NCBI RefSeq assembly: GCF_016863135.1
Contig: NZ_BOOH01000034.1
Coordinates: forward strand, 59,546 to 123,545
Direction of reading: 5' to 3'
From: Planobispora longispora
GTDB taxonomy: Bacteria; Actinomycetota; Actinomycetes; Streptosporangiales; Streptosporangiaceae
Length of the DNA: 64,000 bases
Shown here: positions 8,157 to 17,036 of the stretch, in pieces
Numbering within the stretch: the first letter of the stretch is position 1
Layout of the letters: every line of letters starts with the position of its first letter
Made by a program: the position numbers and the translations under genes
Notes under the pieces: model-generated
What the model was told of the DNA's origin: nothing
The model's database searches: none
The model's input: only the letters and a program-made list of their open reading frames with translations

Positions 8157-9758
8157 ATGGAAGTTCCGGACTGGGGGACCATCCCCCGGATGTTGCGCGA
8201 CCAGGCCAAGAACCATCCCTCCGACATCGTGGTGGCCGACGGGGAGGTGCGGCTCTCCCTCGCCGAGCTGCGCACCCGGGCCGCTTCCGTCGCCCGCGGG
8301 CTGATCGCCCTGGGCGTGGCGCCCGGCGACCGGGTCGCGATCTGGGGCCTCAACGACCTGCAGTGGGTGGTCGCGGCGTTCGGGGTCTGGGACGCCGGGG
8401 CGGCGGTGGTGCCGCTGTCGTCGCGGTACAAGGGCATCGAGGCGGCCGAGCTGCTCCGCGCGACCGGGGCGGTCCTGCTGATCACCGGGGAGAGTCTCGA
8501 CGGCTCCTCCTTCACCGACCTGCTGGCCGACGCGATGGGCGGCCCCGTGGCCGGGCGCCCCTTCGCCGGGCTGCACGACCTGCGGCACGCGGTCGTGCCC
8601 GAGGGCCTGGAGCGTCCCGGGACGCTCCCGCTCTTCCGGCTGCTCTCCGCGGGCTCGCGGGTCTCGCACGCCGAGGTCGAGGAGCGGGCCTGCGCCGTAC
8701 GGCCCGGCGACCTGTGCGAGATCATGTCCACCTCCGGGACCACCGGCACGCCCAAGGGGGTGATGCTGGAGCACGGGCAGGTCCTGCGCGGCTACTGGGA
8801 CTGGGCGGAGATCGTCACGCTCGGCCCCGGGGACCGCTACCCGGTCGTCGCGCCGTTCGCCCACGGGTTCGGCCTCAACGCCGGGCTGCTCGCCTGCGTG
8901 CTGCGCCGCGCCACGATGATGCCCATCCGGGCGTTCAGCCCGGACCTGCTCACCGAGCTGATCCGGGACAAGAGGATCACGATCCTGGCCGGGCCGCCGA
9001 CCCTGTTCCACCGCATCCTGGACGAGGTCGACACCACCGGCCACACGCTCCGGGTGGCGATCTGCGGCGCCGCCGCGGTCCCGGCGGAGCTGGTCCGGCG
9101 GCTGCTGGACCGGCTCGGGCTGGAACGCATGATCAACGCGTACGGGCTGATGGAGGGCACTGTCGTCTCCATGACCAGGGCGGAGGACCCGGTCGAGGTC
9201 ATCGCCTCCAGCACCGGCCGCGCGGTTCCCGGCGTCGAGGTCAAAATCGTGGACGACGGGGGCGCGGAGGTCCCGGCCGGGGAGCGCGGCGAGATCCTGG
9301 TCCGCGGGTACGGCGTCATGCGCGGCTACTGGGGCGAGCCCGTCAAGACCGCCGAGGTGGTCCGCGACGGCTGGCTGCACACCGGCGACATCGGCGCCCT
9401 CGACCCCGCCGGCAACCTGGCGATCGTGGACCGGAAGAAGGAGCTGTTCATCGTCAACGGGTTCAACGTCTCCCCCGCCGAGGTCGAGGGCCTGCTGCTG
9501 CGGGAGGGCTCGCTGGCCCAGGCGGCGGTGGTGGGGGTCCCGGACGTGCGCCGGGGCGAGGTGGGCTGGGCGTTCGTGGTGCCCCTGCCGGAGGCCGGCG
9601 CCGACCCGGAGAAGATACCGGACAAGATCATCGCATGGGCCCGGGACAACATGTCCGGCTACAAGGTCCCCGCGCGCGTGATCGTGGTGGACGCCCTCCC
9701 CGTGAACGCCAACGGCAAAATAGACAAGCGGGCATTGAAGGAACGGACCGCCATATAG
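8157..9758 (+). CDS. fadD3: Acyl-CoA synthetase, FadD3-like
   Basis: ATP-dependent activation of a carboxylic acid to its CoA thioester. It is a complete 533-aa ANL-family ligase with loop TSGTTGTPKGVMLEHG (about residues 192-207), ICGAAAVPAELV, AYGLMEGTVVS, the core DGWLHTGDIGALDPAGN, hinge DRKKELFIVNGFNVSPAE and the C-terminal lysine motif NANGKIDKRAL. Blocks such as ALGVAPGDRVAIWGLND and DAGAAVVPLSSRYKG resemble mycobacterial FadD3, which activates the steroid C/D-ring fragment HIP. The exact substrate here is inferred. It is 18 nt downstream of the PaaK-like gene with GAAAGG as ribosome site. It is the only one of the three adenylate-forming proteins in this operon with all motifs intact. 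Confidence 0.8.
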   Translation: MEVPDWGTIPRMLRDQAKNHPSDIVVADGEVRLSLAELRTRAASVARGLIALGVAPGDRVAIWGLNDLQWVVAAFGVWDAGAAVVPLSSRYKGIEAAELLRATGAVLLITGESLDGSSFTDLLADAMGGPVAGRPFAGLHDLRHAVVPEGLERPGTLPLFRLLSAGSRVSHAEVEERACAVRPGDLCEIMSTSGTTGTPKGVMLEHGQVLRGYWDWAEIVTLGPGDRYPVVAPFAHGFGLNAGLLACVLRRATMMPIRAFSPDLLTELIRDKRITILAGPPTLFHRILDEVDTTGHTLRVAICGAAAVPAELVRRLLDRLGLERMINAYGLMEGTVVSMTRAEDPVEVIASSTGRAVPGVEVKIVDDGGAEVPAGERGEILVRGYGVMRGYWGEPVKTAEVVRDGWLHTGDIGALDPAGNLAIVDRKKELFIVNGFNVSPAEVEGLLLREGSLAQAAVVGVPDVRRGEVGWAFVVPLPEAGADPEKIPDKIIAWARDNMSGYKVPARVIVVDALPVNANGKIDKRALKERTAI

Positions 9759-9781
9759 GCGGTCGCGGGAGTACTTTGGAG

Positions 9782-11038
9782 ATGGCCGCCTTCACCATGG
9801 GGAGCCCGCCCATGCTCCGACTGCTCTCCGGGGAGGCCGCACGCAGGTTCGGGGGGCGCGCCGCGGTCGACTCCGGCTCCCTCGTCCTCTCCTTCGCCGA
9901 GCTCGACCGTCTCTCCGACGGCGTCGCCGCCGGGCTCGCCCACCGGGGCGTGCGGATGGGCGACCTGGTGGTGCTCGCCCTTCCCGACGGACCCGAGTTC
10001 CCGATCTGCTACCTGGCCGCGGCCAAGGTGGGCGCGGTCACCGCGGGGCTCCGCCCCGACCGGCCCGTCCCGCCGGCCCGCCTCGATCCGGCGCTGGTGG
10101 TCGCCGCCCCCGGGACGGCGCTGCCGGGGCTGGAGGTGGTCACCCTTCCGCTGCGGGACGGCCCGGCCGGGCGCAGGCCGTACGATCCCGGACGGCTGGG
10201 AGCCCTGTACCGGTCCGAACCGCCGCCCCCGCCGCTCCCGCCCGACCCGAGGCGGCCGGTGGCCGTGGTGTTCACCCGGGGAGCCGTGCGCAGAGCGGAC
10301 GGCGGGACGGCCCCGCGGGGCGCGGTGTTCTCCACCCGCCGGCTGGAGGCGGTCCGCGCGCACGGGGCCGGGCTGCGCTGGGGCACCGGCGAGGCGAGGC
10401 TGCTGTCCCGTCCCCTGGGGCATTTGACGTTCATGACCAGGCTCCCGGTCTTCCTGCAGACCGGGCGGACCGCGCTCGTGCCGCCGCGCTGGGAGCCGGA
10501 GACGGTGCTGCGGATCCTGGCCGAGCAGCGGCTGGGCGTCCTGCAGGGCACCCCGGGGCAGCTGGCGGAGCTGCTGTCCCACGAGGCCGCCGCGGCCGGG
10601 GGGCCGGTGCGGCTGCCGTACCTCCGGATGGTCCTGTCCAGCGGCGGCGCGCCGGCCGCGGAGCTGATCCGGGCGCTGCGGAAGCGGTTCGGCGTGCCGG
10701 TCTGCAACCGCTACCTGTGCACCGAGGCCGGGCTGGGCCTGGGCACCCGCCCCGAGGACCCGCCGGAGGACGCCGAGCACACGGTGGGCCGCCCGCGCGG
10801 CGGGGTGAGCGTCGCGCTGCGGGACTCCTCCGGGCGGTCGCTGCCGCCGGGCGAGATCGGCGAGGTGCTGCTCCGGTCGGAGGCGGTGGCGGACGGCTAC
10901 TACCGCGACGCCCGGGCGAGCGCCGGGCTTTTCACCCGGGATGGGTACGTACGCACGGGAGACATGGGATACCTCGACGACGCCGGCCGGTTGAGTCTGG
11001 TGGGGCGTGCTTCGGTTGATACACAATCGCGGGCATAA
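9782..11038 (+). CDS. Truncated, probably inactive acyl-CoA synthetase homologue
   Basis: A 418-aa AMP-binding-fold protein resembling the large domain of FadD enzymes: AGLAHRGVRMGDLVVLALPD, VLSSGGAPAAELIRALRKRF, CNRYLCTEAGLGLG, GEIGEVLLRSEAVADGYY, RDGYVRTGDMGYLDDAGRLSLVGR. The phosphate loop is degenerate (FTRGAVRRADGGTAPRGAVF instead of TSGTTGxPKG). The chain ends right after the hinge (GRASVDTQSRA), so the whole C-terminal domain with the catalytic lysine is absent. The start is unclear: the ATG sits directly behind GGAG, and a TTG at 9776 with GGGAG is in frame. Its position right behind the intact ligase suggests a regulatory or binding role, or decay after duplication. Confidence 0.65.
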   Translation: MAAFTMGSPPMLRLLSGEAARRFGGRAAVDSGSLVLSFAELDRLSDGVAAGLAHRGVRMGDLVVLALPDGPEFPICYLAAAKVGAVTAGLRPDRPVPPARLDPALVVAAPGTALPGLEVVTLPLRDGPAGRRPYDPGRLGALYRSEPPPPPLPPDPRRPVAVVFTRGAVRRADGGTAPRGAVFSTRRLEAVRAHGAGLRWGTGEARLLSRPLGHLTFMTRLPVFLQTGRTALVPPRWEPETVLRILAEQRLGVLQGTPGQLAELLSHEAAAAGGPVRLPYLRMVLSSGGAPAAELIRALRKRFGVPVCNRYLCTEAGLGLGTRPEDPPEDAEHTVGRPRGGVSVALRDSSGRSLPPGEIGEVLLRSEAVADGYYRDARASAGLFTRDGYVRTGDMGYLDDAGRLSLVGRASVDTQSRA

Positions 11039-11054
11039 CCCTCTGGGAGGCGAC

Positions 11055-12365
11055 GTGTCATTGCGAGTCGCGATCATCGGATCAGGGCCCGCCGGGGTCT
11101 ACACGGCCGAGGCGCTGGTCAAGCAGGCCCCCGGGACGGTCGAGGTGGACGTGCTGGAACGGCTGCCCACGCCCTACGGCCTGGTCCGGTACGGCGTCGC
11201 CCCCGACCACACCTCGATCAAGTCGATCGCGGGCTACCTCCGCCGGGTGCTGGAGCTGCCGGGCGTGCGCTTCCTGGGCGGCGTCGAGTTCGGCCGGGAC
11301 GTCACCGTCGAGGACCTGCGGGCCTGCTACGACGCGGTGATCTACTGCACCGGCGCGATGGTGGACCGGCGGATGGGCATCCCCGGTGAGGACCTGCCCG
11401 GCAGCGTGGCGGCCACCGATTTCGTGAACTGGTACTGCGGGCATCCGGACATGCCCGCCGACCGGTTCGTCCTCGACAGCCCCGAGGTCGCGGTGATCGG
11501 GGTGGGCAACGTGGCGGTGGACGTGGTGCGCGTCCTGGCCAAGACCGCCGAGGAGCTGCGGGCCACGGACGTTCCGGAGGAGGTCCTGACGCGGCTGGCC
11601 GAGAGCCAGGTCAAGGCCATCCACATGATCGGCCGTCGGGGGCCCGAGCATGCCAAGTTCACCCTGAAGGAGCTGCGGGAGCTCGGCGAGCTGGTCAACG
11701 CGGACGTGTGCGTGCGTCCCGACGAGGCCCCGATCTCCGGCGACCCGGCGGCGCTGTCCCGGCAGATCCGGGGGAACGTCGAGGTGATCCAGGCGTGGGC
11801 CGCCCGCACGCCCGCGGGCCGTCCCCGCCGGCTGGACGTGCGCTTCTGGATGCGCCCGGTGGAGATCCTGGGCGACGGGCGGGTGGAGGCCCTGCGCCTG
11901 GAGCGGACCCGCCTGGAGGACGGCCGGGTCGTGGGCACCGGCGAGTTCGAGACCATCCCGGTCGGCATGGTGCTGCGCTCGGTCGGTTACCGGAGCGTCC
12001 CGCTGCCCGGCGTCCCCTTCTCCGAGGCCACCATGACCGTGCCCAACGAGGCGGGACGGGTGCGCGAGCGGGAGTACGTGGCGGGCTGGCTCAAGCGCGG
12101 CCCCACCGGCGTGATCGGCACCAACAAGTCCGACGCCGCCGAGACGGTCCGCACCCTGCTGGCCGACCTCGACGGCCTGGACCCGGTACGGCGCGCGGAC
12201 CTGGACGCCGTCCTCGCCGAGCGCGGGATCTCCCCCGTGACCTACCGCCAGTGGTTGTCCATCGAGGCCGCCGAGGCCGACCTGGCCCGCACCCTCGGCC
12301 GCGGCGAGCGGGTGAAGCTGCCGGGCCTGGCCGCCATGCTCGGCGCCCTGAACCGGCCGGAGTGA
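11055..12365 (+). CDS. fprA: Ferredoxin--NADP reductase (FprA family)
   Basis: Transfers electrons between NADPH and ferredoxin; such enzymes feed P450s and other oxygenases. 436 aa. Seen: FAD-binding IGSGPAGVYTAEAL at the N-terminus, the FprA signature PTPYGLVRYGVAPDHTSIKS, the NADP-binding fold VIGVGNVAVDVVRVLAK near residue 155, GRRGPEHAKFTLKELREL and the C-terminal KRGPTGVIGTNKSDAAETV. The GTG start is set by GGGAGG four bases upstream. It closes the operon opened by the LLM monooxygenase and lies 16 nt after the truncated ligase, so it probably supplies reducing power to an oxygenase of the same pathway. Confidence 0.93.
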   Translation: MSLRVAIIGSGPAGVYTAEALVKQAPGTVEVDVLERLPTPYGLVRYGVAPDHTSIKSIAGYLRRVLELPGVRFLGGVEFGRDVTVEDLRACYDAVIYCTGAMVDRRMGIPGEDLPGSVAATDFVNWYCGHPDMPADRFVLDSPEVAVIGVGNVAVDVVRVLAKTAEELRATDVPEEVLTRLAESQVKAIHMIGRRGPEHAKFTLKELRELGELVNADVCVRPDEAPISGDPAALSRQIRGNVEVIQAWAARTPAGRPRRLDVRFWMRPVEILGDGRVEALRLERTRLEDGRVVGTGEFETIPVGMVLRSVGYRSVPLPGVPFSEATMTVPNEAGRVREREYVAGWLKRGPTGVIGTNKSDAAETVRTLLADLDGLDPVRRADLDAVLAERGISPVTYRQWLSIEAAEADLARTLGRGERVKLPGLAAMLGALNRPE

Positions 12366-12402
12366 ACCGAAAATCACCCAGCGTGTTCGCTATTTCACTC
12401 AA

Positions 12403-14202
12403 ATGGAGGGAATCGCTAAGGAGGTGGACACCTCCGCCGATGGGCCCTTCGTGAACGGACCACTGGCTGACAAGGTTCCGGGACGGACGTCGAGGACACC
12501 CGCCCCGGGAGACTCGTCGCGCTCGACCTCAGACAGCCCTGCCGGGGCACTCACTGTCGAAGCGATCTGCGCCGAGCTGGACACGCTGGAGAGCGCCAGC
12601 GTCTACAACATCGAGACCGCCTACGACCACGCCGTGGAGCTGGAGCGGGCGGCGGAGGAGCTGGGCGAGATCGTCGCGGCGCTGCGCGCCCGGCTGATCC
12701 AGGCCGACGTGCGGATCCGCTCGGGTGAGGTGACCGCGGTCGTCCCGGTCATCTGGCAGGTCAACCAGTGGGCCGACGCCAACGGCTGCCGCCCCCTGCT
12801 GGCCCGCAGCCATCTGCTGATGGCCCGGGTCTACCGCGACCTGGGCGACGTGGCGTCCACGCTGGAGCAGATGGTCTCCTCCATGGAGGCGCTCGACGAG
12901 GACACCCCCTCCCGCATCCGGCTGACCCACCTGATGAAGCTCGCCGACGCGCTCGACGAGAGCGGCTCCAGGGACGCCTCCCACGAGCGCTACCGGCAGG
13001 CCGAGCGCCTGGCCGCCACCATCGACGTGGAGCGGCACGTGGCGGTGCTCAACAACCTCGCCTACTCGGAGTACTCGGCCGGGGATTACGAGCGTGCCTG
13101 GGAGGTCGTCGAGCGCATGCTGACGATCAGCGAGGCGCGCGGGTACGACCCCGACACGACGATCATGGACACCGTCTCCCGGGTCCAGGTCGGCCTGGGG
13201 CACTACGCCGAGGGCGTGATGACCGCCGAGGCCGGCATCGAGATGTACGACTCCCAGGAGCTGACGCAGGCCGACTCGCTCCCCGAGGCCCTGCTCACCC
13301 TGGCCATCGCGCAGCGGCACCTGGGCACCACCAGGGACGCCGAGCGCAACCTGAGCACCCTGAAGGACGCCCAGAAGACCCTCGACCGCGCCCGCGCGAT
13401 CTGCGAGGAGCACGGCTTCGTCAGGATCCTGGTCCAGATCAAGCAGGAGCAGGCCGAGCTGTACGCCGCCTCCGGCGACTACCGGAAGGCCTTCGAGGCG
13501 TACAAGCTCTACCACGCCGCGGAGAAGGACCTGGTCTCCATGCAGCGGGCGGCCCGCGCCCACACCCGGCAGGCCATGTTCGAGGCGGCCGAGGCCCGCC
13601 AGGAGGCCGAGCGCTTCCGCGAGCAGGCCCGCCGCGACCCGCTCACCGGGCTGCGCAACCGCCGGTACGTGGACGAGCACCTGCCCGGCCTCCTCGCCGA
13701 CGCCGCCTCGACCGGCGGCGCGGTGACGGTCGCGCTCGTGGACCTCGACCACTTCAAGCGGATCAACGACACCTGCTCCCACGACGTGGGCGACCAGGTC
13801 CTGGTGGCGATCGCCAAGATGCTCGAGGCCGTGCCGCCCTGCGACACCGGCGCCTCGGGCTTCGCGGCCCGCATGGGCGGCGAGGAGTTCCTGCTGGTCC
13901 TGAACGGGATGACCCCCACCGCCGCGGTGGCCAAGCTGGAGGACCTGCGGGCCTCCATCGCCGCCCGCTCCTGGCAGTCGCTCACCGGCGACCTGCCCGT
14001 GACGGTGAGCATCGGCGTGACGGCCTCCCAGCCGCACAGCGGCCAGGCCGAGCTCCTCAACCTCGCCGACGCGAACCTGTACACCGCCAAGCACAAGGGA
14101 CGCAACCGCGTCTGCGCCACCTCCGGCGCGGCTCCGGTGCCCACCCCCTCCGGCGACCGGCGGCGTCACCGCGACGCCCCGCTCCCGGCGGACACCCGCT
14201 GA
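12403..14202 (+). CDS. TPR-repeat diguanylate cyclase (GGDEF)
   Basis: Predicted to make cyclic di-GMP. It is a 599-aa soluble protein. An unstructured leader (about 1-45) is followed by helical TPR-like repeats (about 50-385: AHERYRQAERLA-type pairs, ALLTLAIAQRHLGTT, ELYAASGDYRKAFEAYKLYH) and a coiled segment. The GGDEF domain (about 405-575) has DPLTGLRNRRYVDE, the metal and substrate motif DLDHFKRINDT and the active loop MGGEEF, which is a functional variant. No RxxD inhibitory site precedes the loop. It lacks membrane helices, so any signal probably comes through the TPR part. The start is the first in-frame ATG with no clear ribosome site and may be leaderless. Confidence 0.87.
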   Translation: MEGIAKEVDTSADGPFVNGPLADKVPGRTSRTPAPGDSSRSTSDSPAGALTVEAICAELDTLESASVYNIETAYDHAVELERAAEELGEIVAALRARLIQADVRIRSGEVTAVVPVIWQVNQWADANGCRPLLARSHLLMARVYRDLGDVASTLEQMVSSMEALDEDTPSRIRLTHLMKLADALDESGSRDASHERYRQAERLAATIDVERHVAVLNNLAYSEYSAGDYERAWEVVERMLTISEARGYDPDTTIMDTVSRVQVGLGHYAEGVMTAEAGIEMYDSQELTQADSLPEALLTLAIAQRHLGTTRDAERNLSTLKDAQKTLDRARAICEEHGFVRILVQIKQEQAELYAASGDYRKAFEAYKLYHAAEKDLVSMQRAARAHTRQAMFEAAEARQEAERFREQARRDPLTGLRNRRYVDEHLPGLLADAASTGGAVTVALVDLDHFKRINDTCSHDVGDQVLVAIAKMLEAVPPCDTGASGFAARMGGEEFLLVLNGMTPTAAVAKLEDLRASIAARSWQSLTGDLPVTVSIGVTASQPHSGQAELLNLADANLYTAKHKGRNRVCATSGAAPVPTPSGDRRRHRDAPLPADTR

Positions 14203-14275
14203 GCCCGGCTCGCCGGAGCCCCGGGGCGAGGCACTAAGGTGCGACGGGTCAGGTACGTCCACGAGGAGCACCACC

Positions 14276-15442
14276 ATGCGCGTCACACTCGCCGACCCTC
14301 TCGCCCTGATCCCGGGCTTCGCGCAGACTCACCGAGAGCAGTCGGCGCGTTATCCGGCGGCGGCGCCGGGGTGGCAGCCGGTGCACACCGTCTACGTGCC
14401 GGCCGACCGGTTCGGCGCGGAGACGCCGGCGCAGTGGGGCGCCGCGGCGCTGGAGCTGTTCACCCGCCACCTGGCCGGGCCCGGCGATCTCGCCGCGGTC
14501 TTCGGGGTGGACGCGCATCTGGCCGATGACGTGCACGCAAGAGTGGCCGCCAAGCTCCGCCGCGAGCCGGTCGAGGACCTCCGGGTGGACTTCGAGGACG
14601 GGTACGGAGTGCGTCCCGCCGAAGAGGACGGCCACGCCGCGCGCGCGGCCGAGGCGGTCGCCGCCCTGCACGCGGCCGGGGCCCTCCCCCGCCGCTGGGG
14701 GCTGCGGGTCAAGTCGTTCGCCGACGGCGACCCGGGCCGGAGCCTGCGGACGCTGGACGGGTTCCTGACCGGCGTCGTCGAGCGGGCCGGGCTCCTGCCG
14801 GAGGGGTTCACGGTCACCTTCCCCAAGGTGCTGATGAAGGACTACCTGTACCAGTTCACCGACTGCCTGGGAGCGCTGGAGAAGGGGCTGGGCCTGGCCG
14901 GGGGCACGCTGCGGTTCGAGATCCAGGTCGAGGCCACCCAGACCGTCGGCTTCCTCGACTCCTCCCTGGCCGGCTCGCTCGGCGGGAGGCTCGCGGCCGC
15001 CCACTTCGGCGTCTTCGACTACACCGCGAGCTGCGCGCTCCCCCCGCACGAGCAGCGGCTGGACCATCCGGCCTGCGACCACGCCCGGCACGTCATGCAG
15101 ACGGCGTTCGCCGGGACCGGCGTGGAGCTGTCGGACGGCTCGCTGGCCGCCTCCCCCGCCTCCGACGGCAGGGACGACGTGCACGCGCTGTGGGCGCGTC
15201 ACGCGGAGCTGGTCGGGCACTCCCTGCGGCACGGCTTCTCCCAGGGCTGGGACATGCATCCCTCGCACCTGGTCAGCCGCTTCGTCACGGTCTACGCCTT
15301 CCACCTGCGCCACTACGCCGAGTTCTCCGCCCGGGTCCGGGCGTGGGAGGAGCAGCGCGAGGCCGGCGGCGGGGTGATGGACGAGCCCGCGACGGTCAAG
15401 ACGATGGCCGCCGCGCTGCGCCGCGCGGATCTGGCGCTCTGA
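14276..15442 (+). CDS. CitE/HpcH-like aldolase family protein (DUF6986 type)
   Basis: A 388-aa member of the citrate-lyase-beta/HpcH aldolase superfamily. Metal and substrate motifs are visible: DLRVDFEDGYGVRP (near residue 105), LRFEIQVEATQTVG (near 210) and AAHFGVFDYTASCALPPHEQ (near 240), then WDMHPSHLVSRFVTVYAFH towards the end. In actinobacteria such proteins often sit near purine- or glyoxylate-related genes; here it stands alone, so the substrate is unknown. The ATG follows GAGGAGCACCACC. Its only neighbour in the same direction is the GGDEF gene 73 nt upstream. Convergent with cutC. Confidence 0.75.
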   Translation: MRVTLADPLALIPGFAQTHREQSARYPAAAPGWQPVHTVYVPADRFGAETPAQWGAAALELFTRHLAGPGDLAAVFGVDAHLADDVHARVAAKLRREPVEDLRVDFEDGYGVRPAEEDGHAARAAEAVAALHAAGALPRRWGLRVKSFADGDPGRSLRTLDGFLTGVVERAGLLPEGFTVTFPKVLMKDYLYQFTDCLGALEKGLGLAGGTLRFEIQVEATQTVGFLDSSLAGSLGGRLAAAHFGVFDYTASCALPPHEQRLDHPACDHARHVMQTAFAGTGVELSDGSLAASPASDGRDDVHALWARHAELVGHSLRHGFSQGWDMHPSHLVSRFVTVYAFHLRHYAEFSARVRAWEEQREAGGGVMDEPATVKTMAAALRRADLAL

Positions 15443-15478
15443 GTCCGCGCTCCCCGGCCCGCGGACCCGGCACCGCGG

Positions 15479-16153
15479 TCAGTCGATCAGGGTCCGCCAC
15501 CGGCGGACCCTGAAGGGGTCGACCGGGTCCGACCACGACGCCCGCACGGCGCTTCCGACGTGGAAGGCCCGCACGCCGTACTCCAGCAGGACCGGGACGT
15601 GGGCGGGCTTCAGCCCGCCGCCCGCCATGATCAGGGGGCCGTCGCCGGCCTCGCACCGGGTCTTGAGGACGGGCAGGCCGTCCCCCACGCCGCCGGGCGC
15701 GCCGGAGGTGAGCACGGTGGCGAGGTTGGGCAGCAGCCGGACGGCGCGCCAGCCCGCCTGGACGTCGGCGGCGTGGTCCACCGCCCGGTGGAAGGTCCAG
15801 GGCAGCGGGGCCACCGCGTGGATCATCGCCTCGGTGGCGGCCAGGTCGACCGCGCCCTCGGCGTCGAGGAAGCCGAACACGAACCCGGCCGCGCCCGCCT
15901 CGGCCAGGGCCTTGGCGTCGCGCCGCAGCCCCTCCAGCGATTCGGGCGTGGCCAGGAACGCGGGCTCGGCGCGCAACATGACCATCTGCGGCAGCGCGCA
16001 CACCTTGGAGATCTCCGCGACCGTCTCCGCCGCCGGGGTGAGCCCGTCGGAGGCCATGTCGGCGACGATCTCCAGGCGGTCGGCGCCGCCCTCTTCGGCC
16101 GCGACCGCATCACGCGCGTCGAGCGCGATCACCTCAAGCAGGGACCCGGTCAT
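15479..16153 (-). CDS. cutC: CutC family protein
   Basis: A 224-aa TIM-barrel protein of the CutC family, historically linked to copper homeostasis although the biochemical role is not settled. Family blocks seen: LLEVIALDARDAVAAEEGGA, DRLEIVADMASDGLTP, VMLRAEPAF, LPWTFHRAVDHAAD, VLTSGAPGGVGDGLPVL and MAGGGLKPAHVPVLLEYG, ending with FHVGSAVRASWSDPVDPF. It is full length. It stands 52 nt upstream of nothing in its own direction and converges with the CitE-like gene, so it is probably monocistronic. Confidence 0.9.
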   Translation of the reverse strand: MTGSLLEVIALDARDAVAAEEGGADRLEIVADMASDGLTPAAETVAEISKVCALPQMVMLRAEPAFLATPESLEGLRRDAKALAEAGAAGFVFGFLDAEGAVDLAATEAMIHAVAPLPWTFHRAVDHAADVQAGWRAVRLLPNLATVLTSGAPGGVGDGLPVLKTRCEAGDGPLIMAGGGLKPAHVPVLLEYGVRAFHVGSAVRASWSDPVDPFRVRRWRTLID

Positions 16154-16205
16154 AAGATGAGGCTATCGGATGGCTTTGTCCGAGATCTCTGGGGATCGCC
16201 CTGAT

Positions 16206-16841
16206 TCAGGCATGCTCCGCGACCCGCTCCGCGGGCGCCGGCGCCCGCCGGTCCGCGAACGGCAGCGCGGTTCCCGCAAGCCCCCCGCGCACCCCGCCGA
16301 GCCGCTGGAACAGCGCTCCCGAGGCGCGGTGCGGCAGATCGACCGTCCGCAGATGGGTGAACCGCTGGCGCCGGTAGTAGTCCTGCAGTCCCGGGTTGTC
16401 CTTGGAGCAGTCCAGCCGGAGCCAGCGCCTGCCCTCGGCGAGCACGCGCAGCCCCGCCCAGTCGAGCAGCGCCTCGCCCAGCCCGCGGCCGGAGTGGCTG
16501 CGCGCCACCGCCAGTTTGTGGACGTAGAGCGCCGCGTCCGGGCTGTCCTGCGGGGTCCAGAACTCGGGGTCGGCGTTGCCGTCCAGGGCCACGGTCGCGG
16601 CGGGGCGGCCCTCGCCGTCCCCGTCGTCCTCCCCGTCGATCACATACAGGGTGCCCTCCTCGATCAGCGGGATGATGCGTTCGGCGGGGAAACCGCCGGC
16701 GGGCCACTGCCGCACGCCGCGGCCGTTCAGCCAGGCGGCGGTCTTCGCCAGGAGCCCGAGCACGCCGGGGAGGTCGTCGCGGGTCGCCCTGCGGAGGGCG
16801 AGGCGACGCCGGGTGACGAGATTGACGGTGTTCGAGTGCAT
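16206..16841 (-). CDS. GNAT-family N-acetyltransferase
   Basis: A 211-aa acyl-CoA-dependent acetyltransferase. The acetyl-CoA loop region reads YVHKLAVARSHSGRGLGEAL with the Q/RxxGxG/A-type core SGRGLG, followed by RWLRLDCSKDNPGLQDYYRRQRF, the usual motif B. An N-terminal TRRRLALRRATRDDLPGVLG is typical. Substrate unknown. AAGGG nine bases before the ATG supports the start. It lies downstream of the GntR regulator (195-nt gap, same strand), a pairing common in actinobacteria, so it may be regulated by it. Confidence 0.85.
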   Translation of the reverse strand: MHSNTVNLVTRRRLALRRATRDDLPGVLGLLAKTAAWLNGRGVRQWPAGGFPAERIIPLIEEGTLYVIDGEDDGDGEGRPAATVALDGNADPEFWTPQDSPDAALYVHKLAVARSHSGRGLGEALLDWAGLRVLAEGRRWLRLDCSKDNPGLQDYYRRQRFTHLRTVDLPHRASGALFQRLGGVRGGLAGTALPFADRRAPAPAERVAEHA

Positions 16842-17036
16842 GATTCATCCCTTCGTTGCGTTCGGTACACGAGTTGACACGTTCCGTGATCGGCCGATGG
16901 CGCACGGCATCCAGGCCGGCCCTCGGAGAGGTCCTAGGGGCCGGAGGCGAAACGGGGGAAGAGACGGGGAAAGAAGCGCCGCCGCCCGCGGCGCGGGCGG
17001 GGCGGAGACCACCCGGCCGGGGTGGTCACGGGGACC

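Noticed and set aside
9722..9731. CAAGCGGGCATT resembling half an operator
   Set aside because: It lies inside coding sequence, has no right arm and no promoter downstream.
7982..9781. N-terminal extension of the truncated ligase frame through the FadD3-like gene
   Set aside because: The upstream part of that long frame is an off-frame reading of the intact ligase and has no homology; the real gene starts near 9782.
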